Of a stretch of DNA of 64,000 bases, positions 42,185 through 52,500 are shown piece after piece. Below the pieces are notes generated by a model, which ran no database searches, was not told where the DNA came from, and worked only from the letters and a program-made list of their open reading frames with translations. The stretch's first letter is position 1, and each line of letters starts with the position of its first letter. Origin of the DNA: Saccharothrix saharensis (lineage in GTDB: Bacteria; Actinomycetota; Actinomycetes; Mycobacteriales; Pseudonocardiaceae); the NCBI RefSeq assembly GCF_006716745.1, contig NZ_VFPP01000001.1, positions 2,604,001 through 2,668,000 of the forward strand, given 5' to 3'. The translations under genes were made by a program, and so were the position numbers.

Positions 42185-44482
42185 TCAGCTGCGCGACAAC
42201 CTCTCGATCGTCTCCGCATAGCCTTGCAGAAAGGGCTCCAGCTTGGCCGAGGGCAGCTGCATGGGCAGCAGGCAGGCACCCCCGGTCCTGCGGATGGCGG
42301 CTTCGGTCAGCGTGGCGAGCTGCGCGTCCGCGGTGTTGCCGCCGAGCGCGCTCCAGGCCGCGTCGCGGACCCCGGTCACCGTGCCGCCGTAGCGGCCGGC
42401 GTAGAACTGCCGGAACCTCGTCCGGTGCCCGCTGGTGAGGTGGTCGCGGATGGCCTGGTCGATCCGCGCGCCGTCGCGCACCGCGCTCCCGATCAGGTAG
42501 CCGTCGACGTCCTCCACCAAGTCGTTGAGCGGGAACGACGACAGCACGTTGATCTTGGCCAGTCGGTCGGCGCAGAACGCGTACCCGGAGGCGTACTCCT
42601 CGCCGTGCGACCGCCACTCGCCGTAGAACGTGGCCAGGTCGCCCGACCAGCCGCCGAAGTCGCCGCGGCCGCCGCCGCCCTTCAGGTACACCGCGTTGGC
42701 GGTCGCCCCGAGGTGGTCGACGTTGACCGTGATGCCCAGGCCCGGGTCCACGTAGGACTCGACCCGGGCCGGCGCGTGCTCTGCCGCGTGGTCGATCCAC
42801 GCCTGGTCGACGTTGCCGATCAGCAGCTCCCAGCCCGACCAAGCGCCGTTGTAGTTCGGGTAGCGCAGGTACTCCATCACCCGCTGGTTCGCGTCACCGC
42901 CGTAGGCCACCGCGGTCGCGTACAAGCCGTCGACGTAGCGCAGGAAGGCGTCCAGCGGCGAGTCGCCGCCGCCGACGTTCTCCGGGCCCACGCCCGGGTC
43001 GTTGCCCCGGCGGACGTCGCGGTCGAGCGCGAAGACGTCGCCGTCGGCGGTGAACTGGAACTCCTTGATCTGGTTGTACGACCAGTTCGCGGGCAGCGGG
43101 AAGCCCAGGTTGCCGGAGAAGCCCCACGACATGCCGGACACGAACGAGTACCGGGCGAAGGCCTCGTCGCTGACCCGCGCGCACACGTTGCGCGAACCGT
43201 AGACGCCGGCGACGTACCGCTTGCCGCGGGTGCCCAGACCGGCCTGGACGCCCTGGAAGTACGGGATGATGTTGCTGGTGATCTGCTCGCCGGTGGCGTC
43301 GTAGTCCACCGCGAAGTAGATCACCGTGCCCCGGTTGAAGCCGTAGCCGACGGCCCGGTCGTGCGCCCGCAGCGCGTGGTCGTAGCCGTTGGACCAGGTG
43401 AAGTCCTCGACCGTGTCGGCGGCGTACTGCGAGATGGGGAACACCCGCATGCCACCGGCGAAGATGGCCTCCAGCTCACCGGGCTGGATCTCCTTGTCGA
43501 GGGTGCTCCACGGGTCCTCGTCCAGGTAGCGGCCGACCACCTCGTAGCCCGCCGCCTTCAGCGCCCGCGCCCGGGAGGCGCTGATGTGGAACCGGGTGTC
43601 GCTGCCCGTCGCGGGCCGGTCCGGGTCGCCCATGGACACCAGCAGCTGCGCCCACGTGGCGTAGTCGCCGATGCCCGTGGAGGTGAGGGCGGAGAACTCC
43701 TGGAACGACGTCACGAAGGTGCCGAGCGCCGCGTCCCAGCTCGAGGTGAACGCGGCGTGCACCCCGTCGGCGCCGCCGTTGACCACGCAGGCCGCGCTGA
43801 ACAGCCGCACCCAGGCGGGCGGTGAACCGGGCCGCACGGTGTTCGCGCGCAGGCCGTTCTGCGTGCCCGGCCCGAAGTTGCCCGTGGCCTGGTCCTCGGG
43901 GATGCCGATCTGGTACTGGATGGCCCGCATCAGGGCCACCTGCACGTCCCGCGAGTAGTGGCCGTCGCACGGGATGACGAAGAACGTCGACCTGTTGATG
44001 TAGGTGGCGTTCAGCCAGCGCTGGATGTCCCGCACCTCGGGCCGGCCGCCGGACAGCAGCACGTAGGCGTCCATGTTGAGGATCGCCTTGAAGACCTTCG
44101 GCGGGATGTAGCCGTCGGAGGAGAAGCCGATGTCGCCCTTCAGGTTCCGCACCGCGTCGTACAGGTCGTCGTCGAAGACCCCGTCGGACGTGTCGCCCGC
44201 CGAATAGCCCTTGCAGAAGAGCCCGTACTTCGCGATCCGCACGATGTTCGCGTTGGTGTAGCCGGGACCGACGTTGCCCCGCTCGGCGAGTTTGCCCAAC
44301 GTGGTCGGCCCGAACGAGTCGGACAACGCCGTGATGCCCAATTCGTGCTGCAACGCGCGGGTCAGCGAGAACATGACACCCCACCCGGTGGTGCCGTTCT
44401 CCGCGCAGCGCTCGTAACCCGGCACCGAACCGTAGGTCGAGTTCACCCAACGCTGCGCTTCGAGCACCTTCTGGTCCACCAT
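42185..44482 (-). CDS. DUF1906 glycoside-hydrolase-like protein with peptidoglycan-binding-like repeats
   Basis: A protein of 765 aa. Two N-terminal peptidoglycan-binding-like repeats (~1-230: EAQRWVNSTYG... and IQRWLNATYINRSTFFVIPCDGHYS) precede the Rv2525c-like DUF1906 domain (~285-500: GYEVVGRYLDEDP, FPISQYAADTVEDFTWSNGYDHALRAHDRAVGYGFNRGTVIYFAVDYDA, YVAGVYGSRNVC, EFQFTADGDVFALDRDV). The C-terminal ~250 residues are unfamiliar. No signal peptide is visible, though many relatives are secreted, so export may be non-classical. It probably binds or cleaves cell-wall glycans. The start could be the ATG at 44482 or the next GTG. Confidence 0.82.
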   Translation of the reverse strand: MVDQKVLEAQRWVNSTYGSVPGYERCAENGTTGWGVMFSLTRALQHELGITALSDSFGPTTLGKLAERGNVGPGYTNANIVRIAKYGLFCKGYSAGDTSDGVFDDDLYDAVRNLKGDIGFSSDGYIPPKVFKAILNMDAYVLLSGGRPEVRDIQRWLNATYINRSTFFVIPCDGHYSRDVQVALMRAIQYQIGIPEDQATGNFGPGTQNGLRANTVRPGSPPAWVRLFSAACVVNGGADGVHAAFTSSWDAALGTFVTSFQEFSALTSTGIGDYATWAQLLVSMGDPDRPATGSDTRFHISASRARALKAAGYEVVGRYLDEDPWSTLDKEIQPGELEAIFAGGMRVFPISQYAADTVEDFTWSNGYDHALRAHDRAVGYGFNRGTVIYFAVDYDATGEQITSNIIPYFQGVQAGLGTRGKRYVAGVYGSRNVCARVSDEAFARYSFVSGMSWGFSGNLGFPLPANWSYNQIKEFQFTADGDVFALDRDVRRGNDPGVGPENVGGGDSPLDAFLRYVDGLYATAVAYGGDANQRVMEYLRYPNYNGAWSGWELLIGNVDQAWIDHAAEHAPARVESYVDPGLGITVNVDHLGATANAVYLKGGGGRGDFGGWSGDLATFYGEWRSHGEEYASGYAFCADRLAKINVLSSFPLNDLVEDVDGYLIGSAVRDGARIDQAIRDHLTSGHRTRFRQFYAGRYGGTVTGVRDAAWSALGGNTADAQLATLTEAAIRRTGGACLLPMQLPSAKLEPFLQGYAETIERLSRS

Positions 44483-44579
44483 GGTCCGCGTTCCCCCGGG
44501 ATCGTCGTGAGGTCCGGCGCCCGCGCCGAACACACCCGGAATGACGGGAATCAGCGAAGTGGAACAGCGGGGCCGGTAC

Positions 44580-44606
44580 CTTTCGCTGCTCCCCTCGCAG
44601 CGAAAG
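44580..44606. promoter_or_regulatory. Perfect 10-bp inverted repeat CTTTCGCTGC / GCAGCGAAAG
   Basis: Arms 44580-44589 and 44597-44606 with a 7-base spacer, about 98 bp upstream of the DUF1906 gene and 69 bp after the SGNH gene on the same strand. It could be an operator or a terminator; no U-tract follows. A second small repeat ACCGTC-AAG-GACGGT lies nearby. Confidence 0.45.
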
Positions 44607-44674
44607 AAACGCTAGCCCGCTCCCGAAAGGACCGTCAAGGACGGTGTGTGGGACTTGTGAAGGACCGGTGCAGG

Positions 44675-45283
44675 TCAGGCCGCCCAGCGGTGCGCCGCCG
44701 CCCGCACGGACGGCGCCAGCGCGTCGGCGATGACCGCGTACCCGGCCGCCGAGGGGTGGAAGCGGTCCGCCGAGAACAGGGCCGGCTCGCCCGCGAACCG
44801 GGCGGACACCTCGGCCCCGACCGCCGCGACCACCCCGCCCGCGCCGACCACCGCGTCGGCCTGCGCGCGGGCGTAGAGGCCGCTGGCCTGCGACACGAAC
44901 GCCCGGTACGCGGGCGGCACGTGCGAGACGACGCCGAGGTCCGGCGCCGTCGCCACCACCACCTGCGCACCCGCGCGGCGCAGGCCGGCCACGGCGTCGT
45001 GCAGCAACCGCGCGCCCACGGCGGGCGGCGTGAACGACGTGAGGTCGTTCGCGCCGATCACGATCAGCGCGACGTCCACCCCCGCCCGCACGGCCGCGCG
45101 GACCTGGGCGTCCAGCCCGGTGGAGCGGGCGCCGGACACCGCGTGCACGCCGAGGTCGACCGCGTGCCCCTCCGCGCGGAGCACCGCGGCCAACCGCTCG
45201 CCCAACGTCTCCTCGACCCGCGTGCAGCCCACCCCGGCGGCCAGCGAGTCACCCAGCACTCTGAAGCGCAGCAGTCCGTTCAT
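44675..45283 (-). CDS. SGNH/GDSL-family hydrolase
   Basis: A protein of 202 aa. Blocks of the SGNH fold are RFRVLGDSLAAGVG (catalytic Ser), HAVSGARS (Gly block), LIVIGANDLTSF (Asn block) and DRFHPSAAGYAVIADAL (catalytic Asp and His). It hydrolyses ester or amide bonds of lipids or acetylated sugars. There is no signal peptide, so it appears cytoplasmic. The start codon is ambiguous among TTG, GTG and ATG near 45283-45295. No operon partner: the upstream lipoprotein gene ends 43 bp away. Confidence 0.9.
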   Translation of the reverse strand: MNGLLRFRVLGDSLAAGVGCTRVEETLGERLAAVLRAEGHAVDLGVHAVSGARSTGLDAQVRAAVRAGVDVALIVIGANDLTSFTPPAVGARLLHDAVAGLRRAGAQVVVATAPDLGVVSHVPPAYRAFVSQASGLYARAQADAVVGAGGVVAAVGAEVSARFAGEPALFSADRFHPSAAGYAVIADALAPSVRAAAHRWAA

Positions 45284-45326
45284 CACCAAGGACAACGCAC
45301 GAGCCGCGCCCGGTGATCCCGTGCGG

Positions 45327-45722
45327 TCACGGCGTGCAGGCGGCGGTGAGGTCGGCGACCCGGGCGGCCTTGTCCTCCAGCCACGCGGCCGGCTGCAGCA
45401 CCAGGTCGTCCAGCGTCACCTCGCGCATCGTGGTGGCCAGCGCGGTGAGGGCTTGGTTGACGGTGGTGTCGGCGGCGTTGGCGGCCAGCTCGGTCAGCCG
45501 GTCCGCGGCGGAGTGCGCCCGGTCGACCGCCCGCTCCGGGCTGCCGGGGTCGAAGACGGCGGTGGCCTGCGACAACGCCTCGGTGCACACCTGGACCGTG
45601 GACGCGGTGTCGGCGACCGCGGCGGCCGCGTCGGACGCCTCCTGCAACGATCCGCACGCGGTCAGCGCGGTGGCGGCGGCGATGGCGGCGGCAGCGGTGG
45701 CTAGGCGGGTCGTGACGCGCAT
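45327..45722 (-). CDS. Small lipoprotein
   Basis: A protein of 131 aa. A signal peptide (RLATAAAAIAAATALTACGS) ends in the lipobox LTAC, whose Cys would be lipidated. The mature part is helical and Ala-rich (SLQEASDAAAAVADTASTVQVCTEALSQA...), with an even coiled-coil-like spacing and two further Cys residues. I do not recognise a family. The ATG has GGAGG upstream. A surface-anchored binding or stabilising protein is plausible. Confidence 0.75.
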   Translation of the reverse strand: MRVTTRLATAAAAIAAATALTACGSLQEASDAAAAVADTASTVQVCTEALSQATAVFDPGSPERAVDRAHSAADRLTELAANAADTTVNQALTALATTMREVTLDDLVLQPAAWLEDKAARVADLTAACTP

Positions 45723-45929
45723 GGCGTGGTCCTCCGGCTCTCGTCTGACGAACCAGAGGTCTCCCCGACCACCGGGCGGTGGCGCCGTGACCGGACCGCT
45801 GCGGAGCGGCCGTAATGACGATCACGGGCGGAGTGGGTACTCCCCTCTGCCACCAGCATGCCGGGCCCGCCGCCGTCCGGTCAAAGTGACGCGCGTAACC
45901 GAGGAGATCCGACGGCGGCGGGCAACCCC

Positions 45930-46487
45930 TCAGCGGGGTGCGAGTCCGGTCATCCGGCCCTCGGCGAACACCAGCGGCCGGCGGAACGGGTCCGGGTCGG
46001 TGATGTCCAGGACCTCGGCCAGGACCAGGTCGTGGTCGCCCGCCCGGACGGTGGAGTGCCTGCGGGCGTGGACGGCCAGGACCGAGTTGTCGATCACCGG
46101 GGTGCCCAGCGGCGAGGTCGACCACTTCACCTCGGTGAAGCGGTCGTGCAGGGGGCCGCAGAACGCGCCCGGCGTGGTCGTGTCGTCGTCGGCCAGCACG
46201 CTGAACGTCCACAGGTCCAGGTCCAGCAGGTGGCGCAGGGTCTTGGAGCCGTGGTCGCCCAGGAAGCCGACCAGCAGCGGGTCCAGCGACACGCTGGTGA
46301 ACGAACCGAGGAGCATGCCGATCGGCCGGTCCCCCGCCATGCCCGCGGCGATGACGACGCTCGTGGGCAGGTGGCGCATGGCCGACCGGAACCGGCCGGA
46401 GGTGACCGCAGGCTCCCACCCGGCCGGGTCGGGGTCGGCGAGGTCGGGCATCGTGAGGTGGTCTTCCGGGCTCAGCTGCTCGGACAC
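45930..46487 (-). CDS. Flavin reductase (second copy)
   Basis: About 185 aa with the FMN-binding split barrel: SGRFRSAMRHLPTSVVIAAGMAG, IGMLLGSFTSVSLDPLLVGFLGD, and LVLAEVLDITDPDPFRRPLVFAEGRMTGL. It would feed reduced flavin to a two-component oxygenase; the only orphan candidate in the window is the acyl-CoA-dehydrogenase-like protein at 62.7-63.9 kb. The GTG at 46487 is chosen; upstream starts exist. It follows the CAR-methyltransferase-MetK-AdoK run but is separated from AdoK by a strong hairpin. Confidence 0.88.
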   Translation of the reverse strand: MSEQLSPEDHLTMPDLADPDPAGWEPAVTSGRFRSAMRHLPTSVVIAAGMAGDRPIGMLLGSFTSVSLDPLLVGFLGDHGSKTLRHLLDLDLWTFSVLADDDTTTPGAFCGPLHDRFTEVKWSTSPLGTPVIDNSVLAVHARRHSTVRAGDHDLVLAEVLDITDPDPFRRPLVFAEGRMTGLAPR

Positions 46488-46528
46488 GTGGTCCACGTCC
46501 TTCCGTGGTGTGGGCGCCGTCGACCGGG

Positions 46529-46574
46529 CACGTGCGGACGCCGGTCCGGCCGGACGGGCCGGCGTCCGCACGTG
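46529..46574 (-). terminator. 20-bp hairpin after the adenosine kinase gene
   Basis: Arms 46529-46548 and 46555-46574 pair with one G-U-type mismatch around a 6-base loop, beginning two bases after the kinase stop. It probably ends or attenuates the CAR-MT-MetK-AdoK transcript before the flavin reductase gene. Confidence 0.85.
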
Positions 46575-46575
46575 G

Positions 46576-47553
46576 TCAGATCCGCAGCCTGCTCTCGATC
46601 TCGGCCGCGGCGTCCTCGCCGTACGCGCGGGCGACGCGGTCCGCCACGCTCGCACGGCTGAGCTTGTACTCCTGCGTGCCGACGCTCTCCAGCGCGGCGG
46701 CGGCGATCGCGCACCCCACCTGGCACGCCCGTTCGAACCCGAGCCTGGCCCACGTGGCCCAGAGGAACCCGGCGCGGAACGCGTCGCCGACGCCGGTCGG
46801 GTCCGCCTCCTCCTTCACCGCGACCGCGGCCACGGTCAGCGGCGGGTGGCCGCGCCGCTCGACCCGCACGCCCTCCGCGCCCAACGTGGTGATCCACGTG
46901 CCGACCCGGTCGAGCACCTCGTCGGCGGACCACCCCGTCGACTGGCGCAACAAGACGCTCTCGTACTCGTTGGTGAACAAGTACTTCGCACCGTCCACAA
47001 GGGATCGCACCGACTCGCCGTCCATCCGGGCCAGTTGCTGCGACGGGTCCGCGGCGAACGGCAGGCCCAGCGCACGCGCCTCGGCGGTGTGCCGGACCAT
47101 CGCCTCCGGGTCGTTCGGCGCGACCACCACCAGGTCGAGCCCGCCCAGGCCGTCCGCGATCGGCGCCAGCGCGATCTCCCTGGCCTCCTGCATCGCGCCC
47201 GCGTAGAACGACGCGATCTGGTTCTGGTCCTGGTCGGTCGTGCACAGGAACCGCGAGGTGTGCCTGGTCGGCGAGACGCGCACGAACCGGGTGTCCACCC
47301 CGTGCCCGATCAGCCAGGCGCGGTAGTCGTCGAAGTCCTTGCCCACCGAGCCGACCAGGGCCGGCGACACGCCGAGCTGGGCCAGGCCGAACGAGATGTT
47401 CGCCGCGACGCCGCCGCGACGCACTTCGAGGTCGTCCACGAGGAACGACAGCGACACGGTGTCGAGGTGGTCGGAGAGGAAGTGCTCGGTGAACCTGCCG
47501 GGGTAGACCATCAGGTGGTCGGTGGCGATGGAGCCGGTCACGGCGATGCGCAT
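46576..47553 (-). CDS. Adenosine kinase (mycobacterial PfkB type)
   Basis: A protein of 325 aa. It is close in length and motif to Mycobacterium tuberculosis AdoK (Rv2202c): IAVTGSIATDHLM at the start, SLSFLVDDLEVRRGGVAANISFGLAQLG, PFAADPSQQLARM, KYLFTNEYE, and the catalytic DPTGVGDAFRAGFL (base Asp). It phosphorylates adenosine to AMP. Its position after SAM synthetase and methyltransferase genes suggests disposal of adenosine from S-adenosylhomocysteine to keep methylation running. An S-adenosylhomocysteine hydrolase is not in the window. Confidence 0.93.
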   Translation of the reverse strand: MRIAVTGSIATDHLMVYPGRFTEHFLSDHLDTVSLSFLVDDLEVRRGGVAANISFGLAQLGVSPALVGSVGKDFDDYRAWLIGHGVDTRFVRVSPTRHTSRFLCTTDQDQNQIASFYAGAMQEAREIALAPIADGLGGLDLVVVAPNDPEAMVRHTAEARALGLPFAADPSQQLARMDGESVRSLVDGAKYLFTNEYESVLLRQSTGWSADEVLDRVGTWITTLGAEGVRVERRGHPPLTVAAVAVKEEADPTGVGDAFRAGFLWATWARLGFERACQVGCAIAAAALESVGTQEYKLSRASVADRVARAYGEDAAAEIESRLRI

Positions 47554-47587
47554 GGGGTGGAGCCCTTCGGGAGCGGTGGGTCGGTGG

Positions 47588-48781
47588 TCAGCTGGTCGCG
47601 GCCTGCTTGAGGGCGTCGGCGCGGTCGGTGCGCTCCCACGGCAGGTCCAGCTCGGGCCGGCCGAAGTGCCCGTACGCCGCGGTCTGCGCGTAGATCGGGC
47701 GCAGCAGGTCCAGGTCGCGGATGATCGCCGCCGGGCGCAGGTCGAACACGTCCGCGATGGCCTGCCGGATGCGCGCCGGGTCGACGTTCTCGGTGCCGAA
47801 CGTCTCCACGAACAACCCGACCGGCGCCGCCCGGCCGATCGCGTACGCCACCTGCACCTCGACCCGGCCCGCGAGCCCGGCCGCGACCGCGTTCTTGGCC
47901 ACCCAGCGCATCGCGTACGCCGCCGACCGGTCCACCTTCGACGGGTCCTTGCCCGAGAACGCGCCACCACCGTGCCGCGCCATACCGCCGTAGGTGTCCA
48001 CGATGATCTTGCGGCCGGTCAGGCCCGCGTCACCCATCGGACCACCGATCACGAACCGACCCGTCGGGTTCACCAGCACCCGGACCCCGGACGCGTCCAG
48101 CTCCAGCGACGCAAGCTCTGGCTCGATCACCTGCTCGCGGACGTCCCTGGCGAGCAGGGCTTCCGGGTCGACGCCGTCGGCGTGCTGGCTGGACACCACG
48201 ACCGTGTCCAGCCGCACCGGCTCGTCGCCCGCGTACTCGATGGTCACCTGCGTCTTGCCGTCGGGCCGCAGGTAGGGCACCGCGCCGCTCTTGCGCACCG
48301 CGGTCAGCCGGCGCGCCAGCCGGTGCGCGAGCGCGATCGGCAGCGGCATCAGCTCCGGCGTGTCCGCGCAGGCGTAGCCGAACATCAGGCCCTGGTCGCC
48401 CGCGCCCTGCCGGTCCAGGTCGTCCAGCGCCTCCTCCAGCCGGGACTCGTAGGCGGTGTCGACGCCCTGCGCGATGTCCGGGGACTGCGAGCCGAGGGCG
48501 ACGTTCACGCCGCAGGAGTTCCCGTCGAACCCCTTGGCGGACGAGTCGTAGCCGATGTCCAGGATCACCCGGCGCGCGATACCCGCGATGTCCACGTGTG
48601 CGTCGGCGGTCACCTCCCCCGCCACGTGCACCTGGCCGGTGGTCACCAGCGTCTCCACCGCCACCCGCGCCCGCGGGTCCGCGCGCAGGTAGGAGTCCAG
48701 GACCGCGTCGCTGATCGCGTCGCAGATCTTGTCCGGGTGCCCCTCGGTCACCGACTCGGAACTGAACAAGCGTGTGGTCAC
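47588..48781 (-). CDS. metK: S-adenosylmethionine synthetase (MetK)
   Basis: A protein of 397 aa of standard length. Signature motifs are [23 protein letters not shown] at the start, [12 protein letters not shown] (hexapeptide), the P-loop-like [21 protein letters not shown], and [14 protein letters not shown]. It makes SAM from methionine and ATP. The copy sits 25 bp after a methyltransferase gene and 34 bp before adenosine kinase in a biosynthetic operon, so it may be a pathway-dedicated paralogue in addition to a housekeeping one elsewhere (inference). Confidence 0.97.
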   Translation of the reverse strand: MTTRLFSSESVTEGHPDKICDAISDAVLDSYLRADPRARVAVETLVTTGQVHVAGEVTADAHVDIAGIARRVILDIGYDSSAKGFDGNSCGVNVALGSQSPDIAQGVDTAYESRLEEALDDLDRQGAGDQGLMFGYACADTPELMPLPIALAHRLARRLTAVRKSGAVPYLRPDGKTQVTIEYAGDEPVRLDTVVVSSQHADGVDPEALLARDVREQVIEPELASLELDASGVRVLVNPTGRFVIGGPMGDAGLTGRKIIVDTYGGMARHGGGAFSGKDPSKVDRSAAYAMRWVAKNAVAAGLAGRVEVQVAYAIGRAAPVGLFVETFGTENVDPARIRQAIADVFDLRPAAIIRDLDLLRPIYAQTAAYGHFGRPELDLPWERTDRADALKQAATS

Positions 48782-48806
48782 GATCTCCTCCGTGGTGTGG
48801 CGAGGG

Positions 48807-49508
48807 TCAGCGGGTGATCTCGAAGACGTTGTAGGTGACTTCCTCGCCGGTCAGCCGCCTGGTGGCGCTGTCGAGCCGGGTCAGCCGGACGCCCGCGTCG
48901 GCCGCGAGCTGGTTGATCCGGTTGAGGTCGCCGAGGCTGTTGAAGGTGACCAGCGCGCGCCCGCCGGGCAGCAGCCACCCGTGGACCTCGGCCAGGTAGC
49001 GGCTCAGCGCGGTGTAGCCGCGGTCGAAGATCGCCCACTCGAAGTCCTGGGTGAACTCGAAGTCCCGCGGCGCCTCGATGACGCTGCAGTTCCAGAAGAT
49101 CGTGTCGAACCGCTGCCCCGGTTCGAGGTCGGCGAACACGTCGCTGCGCTGCACGTGCACCTTCTGCTCCACGCCGTGCCGCTTCACGTTGAGCGCGGTG
49201 CTCTCCACGGCGGTCTCGGTGATGTCGGTCGCGGTCACGTGCGCGCAGCCGTGCAGCGCTGCCCACACCGCCGTGACGCCCGCGCCGCAGCCGATCTCCA
49301 GGAACCGGCCGCCCTGCGGGTACGGGATCGCGGTGGTGTAGTACTCGGTGCCGGTGCCCGGCGCGGGCGCGTACGCGCCGGGCACCAGGTCCCACTCCAT
49401 GCCGAGGAGGTCGAACGTGGTGTTCGCGTTGTCGACGGGCCCGAGCTCGTCCACGAGCTTGCGCCCGATCCGGTAGCGCTCGTCGAACTTCGAAGACTGC
49501 TGGCTCAT
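48807..49508 (-). CDS. SAM-dependent methyltransferase
   Basis: A protein of 233 aa with the class I fold: motif [19 protein letters not shown], acidic [13 protein letters not shown], post-[19 protein letters not shown], and [13 protein letters not shown]. The NCSVIEAP element resembles the NPP(Y/F) of release-factor/N6-type methyltransferases but reads NCSV, which hints at a different N- or O-acceptor. The substrate is unknown. It is flanked by the reductase gene (52 bp upstream) and metK (25 bp downstream), so it is probably the tailoring step that needs the local SAM supply. Confidence 0.88.
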   Translation of the reverse strand: MSQQSSKFDERYRIGRKLVDELGPVDNANTTFDLLGMEWDLVPGAYAPAPGTGTEYYTTAIPYPQGGRFLEIGCGAGVTAVWAALHGCAHVTATDITETAVESTALNVKRHGVEQKVHVQRSDVFADLEPGQRFDTIFWNCSVIEAPRDFEFTQDFEWAIFDRGYTALSRYLAEVHGWLLPGGRALVTFNSLGDLNRINQLAADAGVRLTRLDSATRRLTGEEVTYNVFEITR

Positions 49509-49560
49509 GACTCTCCTCGGGTGCTGGGCGACGGCCCGGGGGGGCGGGCCGCGGCAGGGC

Positions 49561-52500
49561 TCAGATGGACAGCAGGTGCTTCAAGTCGGCGGAGTACTTG
49601 CGGATGAAGGGTTCCGAGAGGTGCGGGACGTCGCCGGTCGGGCCGACGCCCGCGGCGCGGACCGCGGCGCGGAACCGCTGCGACGGGATCTCGGAGCCGC
49701 GCACGACCTCCTCCGGCCGCTCGAACCGGTGCAGCAGCGGGAGCGCCGAGTGCTGCCGCTGCGCCTCGGGCAGCGCGCGCATGGCCGTCTCGAACCGGGC
49801 GAGCCAGTCGGCGTAGTCGTCCACCCGCTCGATGCGGTGGCCCGCCGCGCTCAGCCACTCCACGAACGTGTCGAGCGAGACGCCGTCGTCGTGCGGGTTC
49901 ACCAGGCTGAACGTGCGGTAGCCCGCGGCCTGCCCGCCCAGCGACACGACGGCGGCGGCGGTGAAGTCGACCGGCAGGCCGTCGTAGTGCGCCGCCGAGG
50001 CGTCGCCCGCGTAGAACGACCGCGGCGCGATGCCGGTCGCGATGACGCTGAACAGCAGGCGGGTGAACACGTCCGGTACGTTCAGCTGCCCGCCGTACCG
50101 GCTGTGCGCGAGGATCATGCTGGAGCGGAACACGGTGACCGGCATGGCGCACAGGTCGTGCGCCTCCCGCAGCAGCACCTCGCCCGCCCACTTGCTGGTG
50201 GCGTAGCCGCCCGCGTAACCCTCGTGCACCGGCTGCGCGGCCAGCGCCTGGCGCACGTCGGCGTCCTCGTCCAGCGCGGGCTGCCGTGAGGTGGAGACGG
50301 CGACGCTGGACAGGTAGGTGAACGGCTTGACCCGCGCGGTGAGCCCGAGGCGGACCAGCTCGGCGGTGCCCACCACGTTCGCGTCGAACAGGTGCGGGTA
50401 GGGCAGCACGTGGTTCACCAGCGCGCCGATGTGGACGATCAGGTCGACCTCCTCGGCCAGCCGGTCCCACGTCGGCTCGTCCAGGCCGAGCCGCGGTTCG
50501 GCGATGTCGCCCGCCAGCACCTCCAGGTGCCCGGCCAGCTCCGCCACCGTCGCGACGAGGTCCGAGTCGCCGCCCGCGAACGCCTCGTCGAGCCGCTTCG
50601 CCGCGGCCTCGTCGTCCTTGCCGCGGACCAGGCAGACCAGCTTCCCGCCGGCGGGGGCCAGCCGCTGCAACCACTCGAGGGCGACGAACCGGCCGAGGTA
50701 GCCGCTCGCGCCGGTGAGCAGGACGGTGCGCGGCTCGCCGGTCACGCGCGGGAGGTTTTCGGCCTCGGCGAGGGTGCGCGCGTCGAGGAACTTGTCCAGG
50801 GTGAGGTCGGCGGCGCGGACCTCGGCGGACGCCTCGCCGTGCACCGACTCGAACGTCGGCCGGTCCAGCCCGGCGGACCGCTTCGCCTCGATGTAGGCGG
50901 CCACCTGCCGCAGGTCGTTCGCCGGGCTGATGAGCACGTCCACCGGCACGCGCACGGCGAAGATGTCGTGCAGCAGGTTGGCGTAGGACACCGCGGACAG
51001 CGAGTCGCCGCCCAGGTCGCGGAAGTGCGCGGCGGGGCTGACGTCGGCCATGGACCCGGCCAGCAGCGCCCGCGCGGCCCGCTGCACGGTCTCCAGCACC
51101 GGCCGGTCCGCGCCCGTGCGGCGGACTTCGAGCAGCTCGTCGGACTCGCGCCGGGCGATCTCGGCGTACAGCGCCTCCAGCTCGTCGCGGTACCGCGCGA
51201 GCAGTTGCGGGCGCAGCAGCTTGCGGTGGTCGGACAGCAGGCCGTTGGCCTGGCTGAACGGTTCGGTCTCGATCAGGAAGTCGCGCGGGATCTCGTAGGA
51301 GTTCAGACCCGCTTCCCGGGCGATCTGCTGGATCGACTCGGTCACCCGCTGCTTGATCTCGCCCGGCCGGTCGGCGAACTTCTCCAGCACGGCGGGCGTG
51401 GGCACGACCACGGCCAGCAGGTAGGACCGCTCGCTGTTGCCGTACACGAAGACCTGCCGGACCAGCGGGCTCGTGCCGAACGTCGCCTCCAGGCTCGGCG
51501 TGGCCACGAACTCGCCCTGCGACAGCTTCAGCACGCTGTTGCGGCGGTCCAGGATCTCCAGCTTGTCCGGCGCGACCTCGGCGACGATGTCACCGGTCTT
51601 GTAGTAGCCGTCCTCGTCGAAGATGGTCGCCGACAGCTCGGGTTGCTTGTAGTAGCCCGGGATCGCGGCGTCGGTCTTGAGCAGCAGCTCGCCGCGCGGG
51701 TGCGGCACGTCGGTCCGGTAGTAGCCCAGCTCCGGCACGTCCACGATCTTGTAGTCGACCACCGGCGGGCGCAGCATCGCACCGTCCACGGAGACGCCGG
51801 CCACTTCCGTCGTGCCGTACAGGATGTGCAGCTCGAGGTCCAACAAGGACTCGACGAACGCGCGCAGCTCGGCCGACAGCGGCGCGGAACCGCAACTGGC
51901 CCACCCGATCCGGCCCCCCAGGACGTGCTCCCGGATATGCCGCTTGACCTCCGCCTCCAGCGCCGCGCGATCGACGTCGCCGACGGCGCGGCGGTCGACC
52001 TCGCTGCGGTGGAACTGGAACAGCATCTCGCACACCCGGGGCACCAGGGACAGCTCGGTGGGCCGGGCGAGCGCGATGTCCTCGAAGAACGTGGACAGGT
52101 CGCTGCTCGCGGTGAAGTAGCTGATCCCTCCGCGCGCCAACGTGTTCTTCACCGACGAGTGCCCGGCCACGTGGCTCATCGGCATGTAGTGGAAGGTGAC
52201 GGCCTGCTGCTCGGAGAACAGGTCCGCCCACCCGCCGCCGCCGAACATCGCGGCCACCAGGCGTTCGGTGTAGATCGCGCCCTTCGGCGTGCCGGTGCTG
52301 CCCGACGTGTAGACGAGCATGGTCATCGGGTCGTCGCCGTCCTCCGGCGTGAACAGCGGCGCTTCCGGCAGCCGCGCCCCCTGCTCGAGAACGTCCGACA
52401 AGGACTCGACGGACACGCCCCGGTCCGCCAGGCGCTTCTGCGCGGCGGTGAACCGGTCGTGCTGGTCGTCCACTCGCGCGTGGTAGTCGAAGACGACCAG

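Noticed and set aside
46488-46528. Upstream extension of the second flavin reductase to 46655
   Set aside because: The added residues are Arg/Pro/Thr-rich, overlap the adenosine kinase hairpin and have no fold; the GTG at 46487 starts the recognisable barrel.
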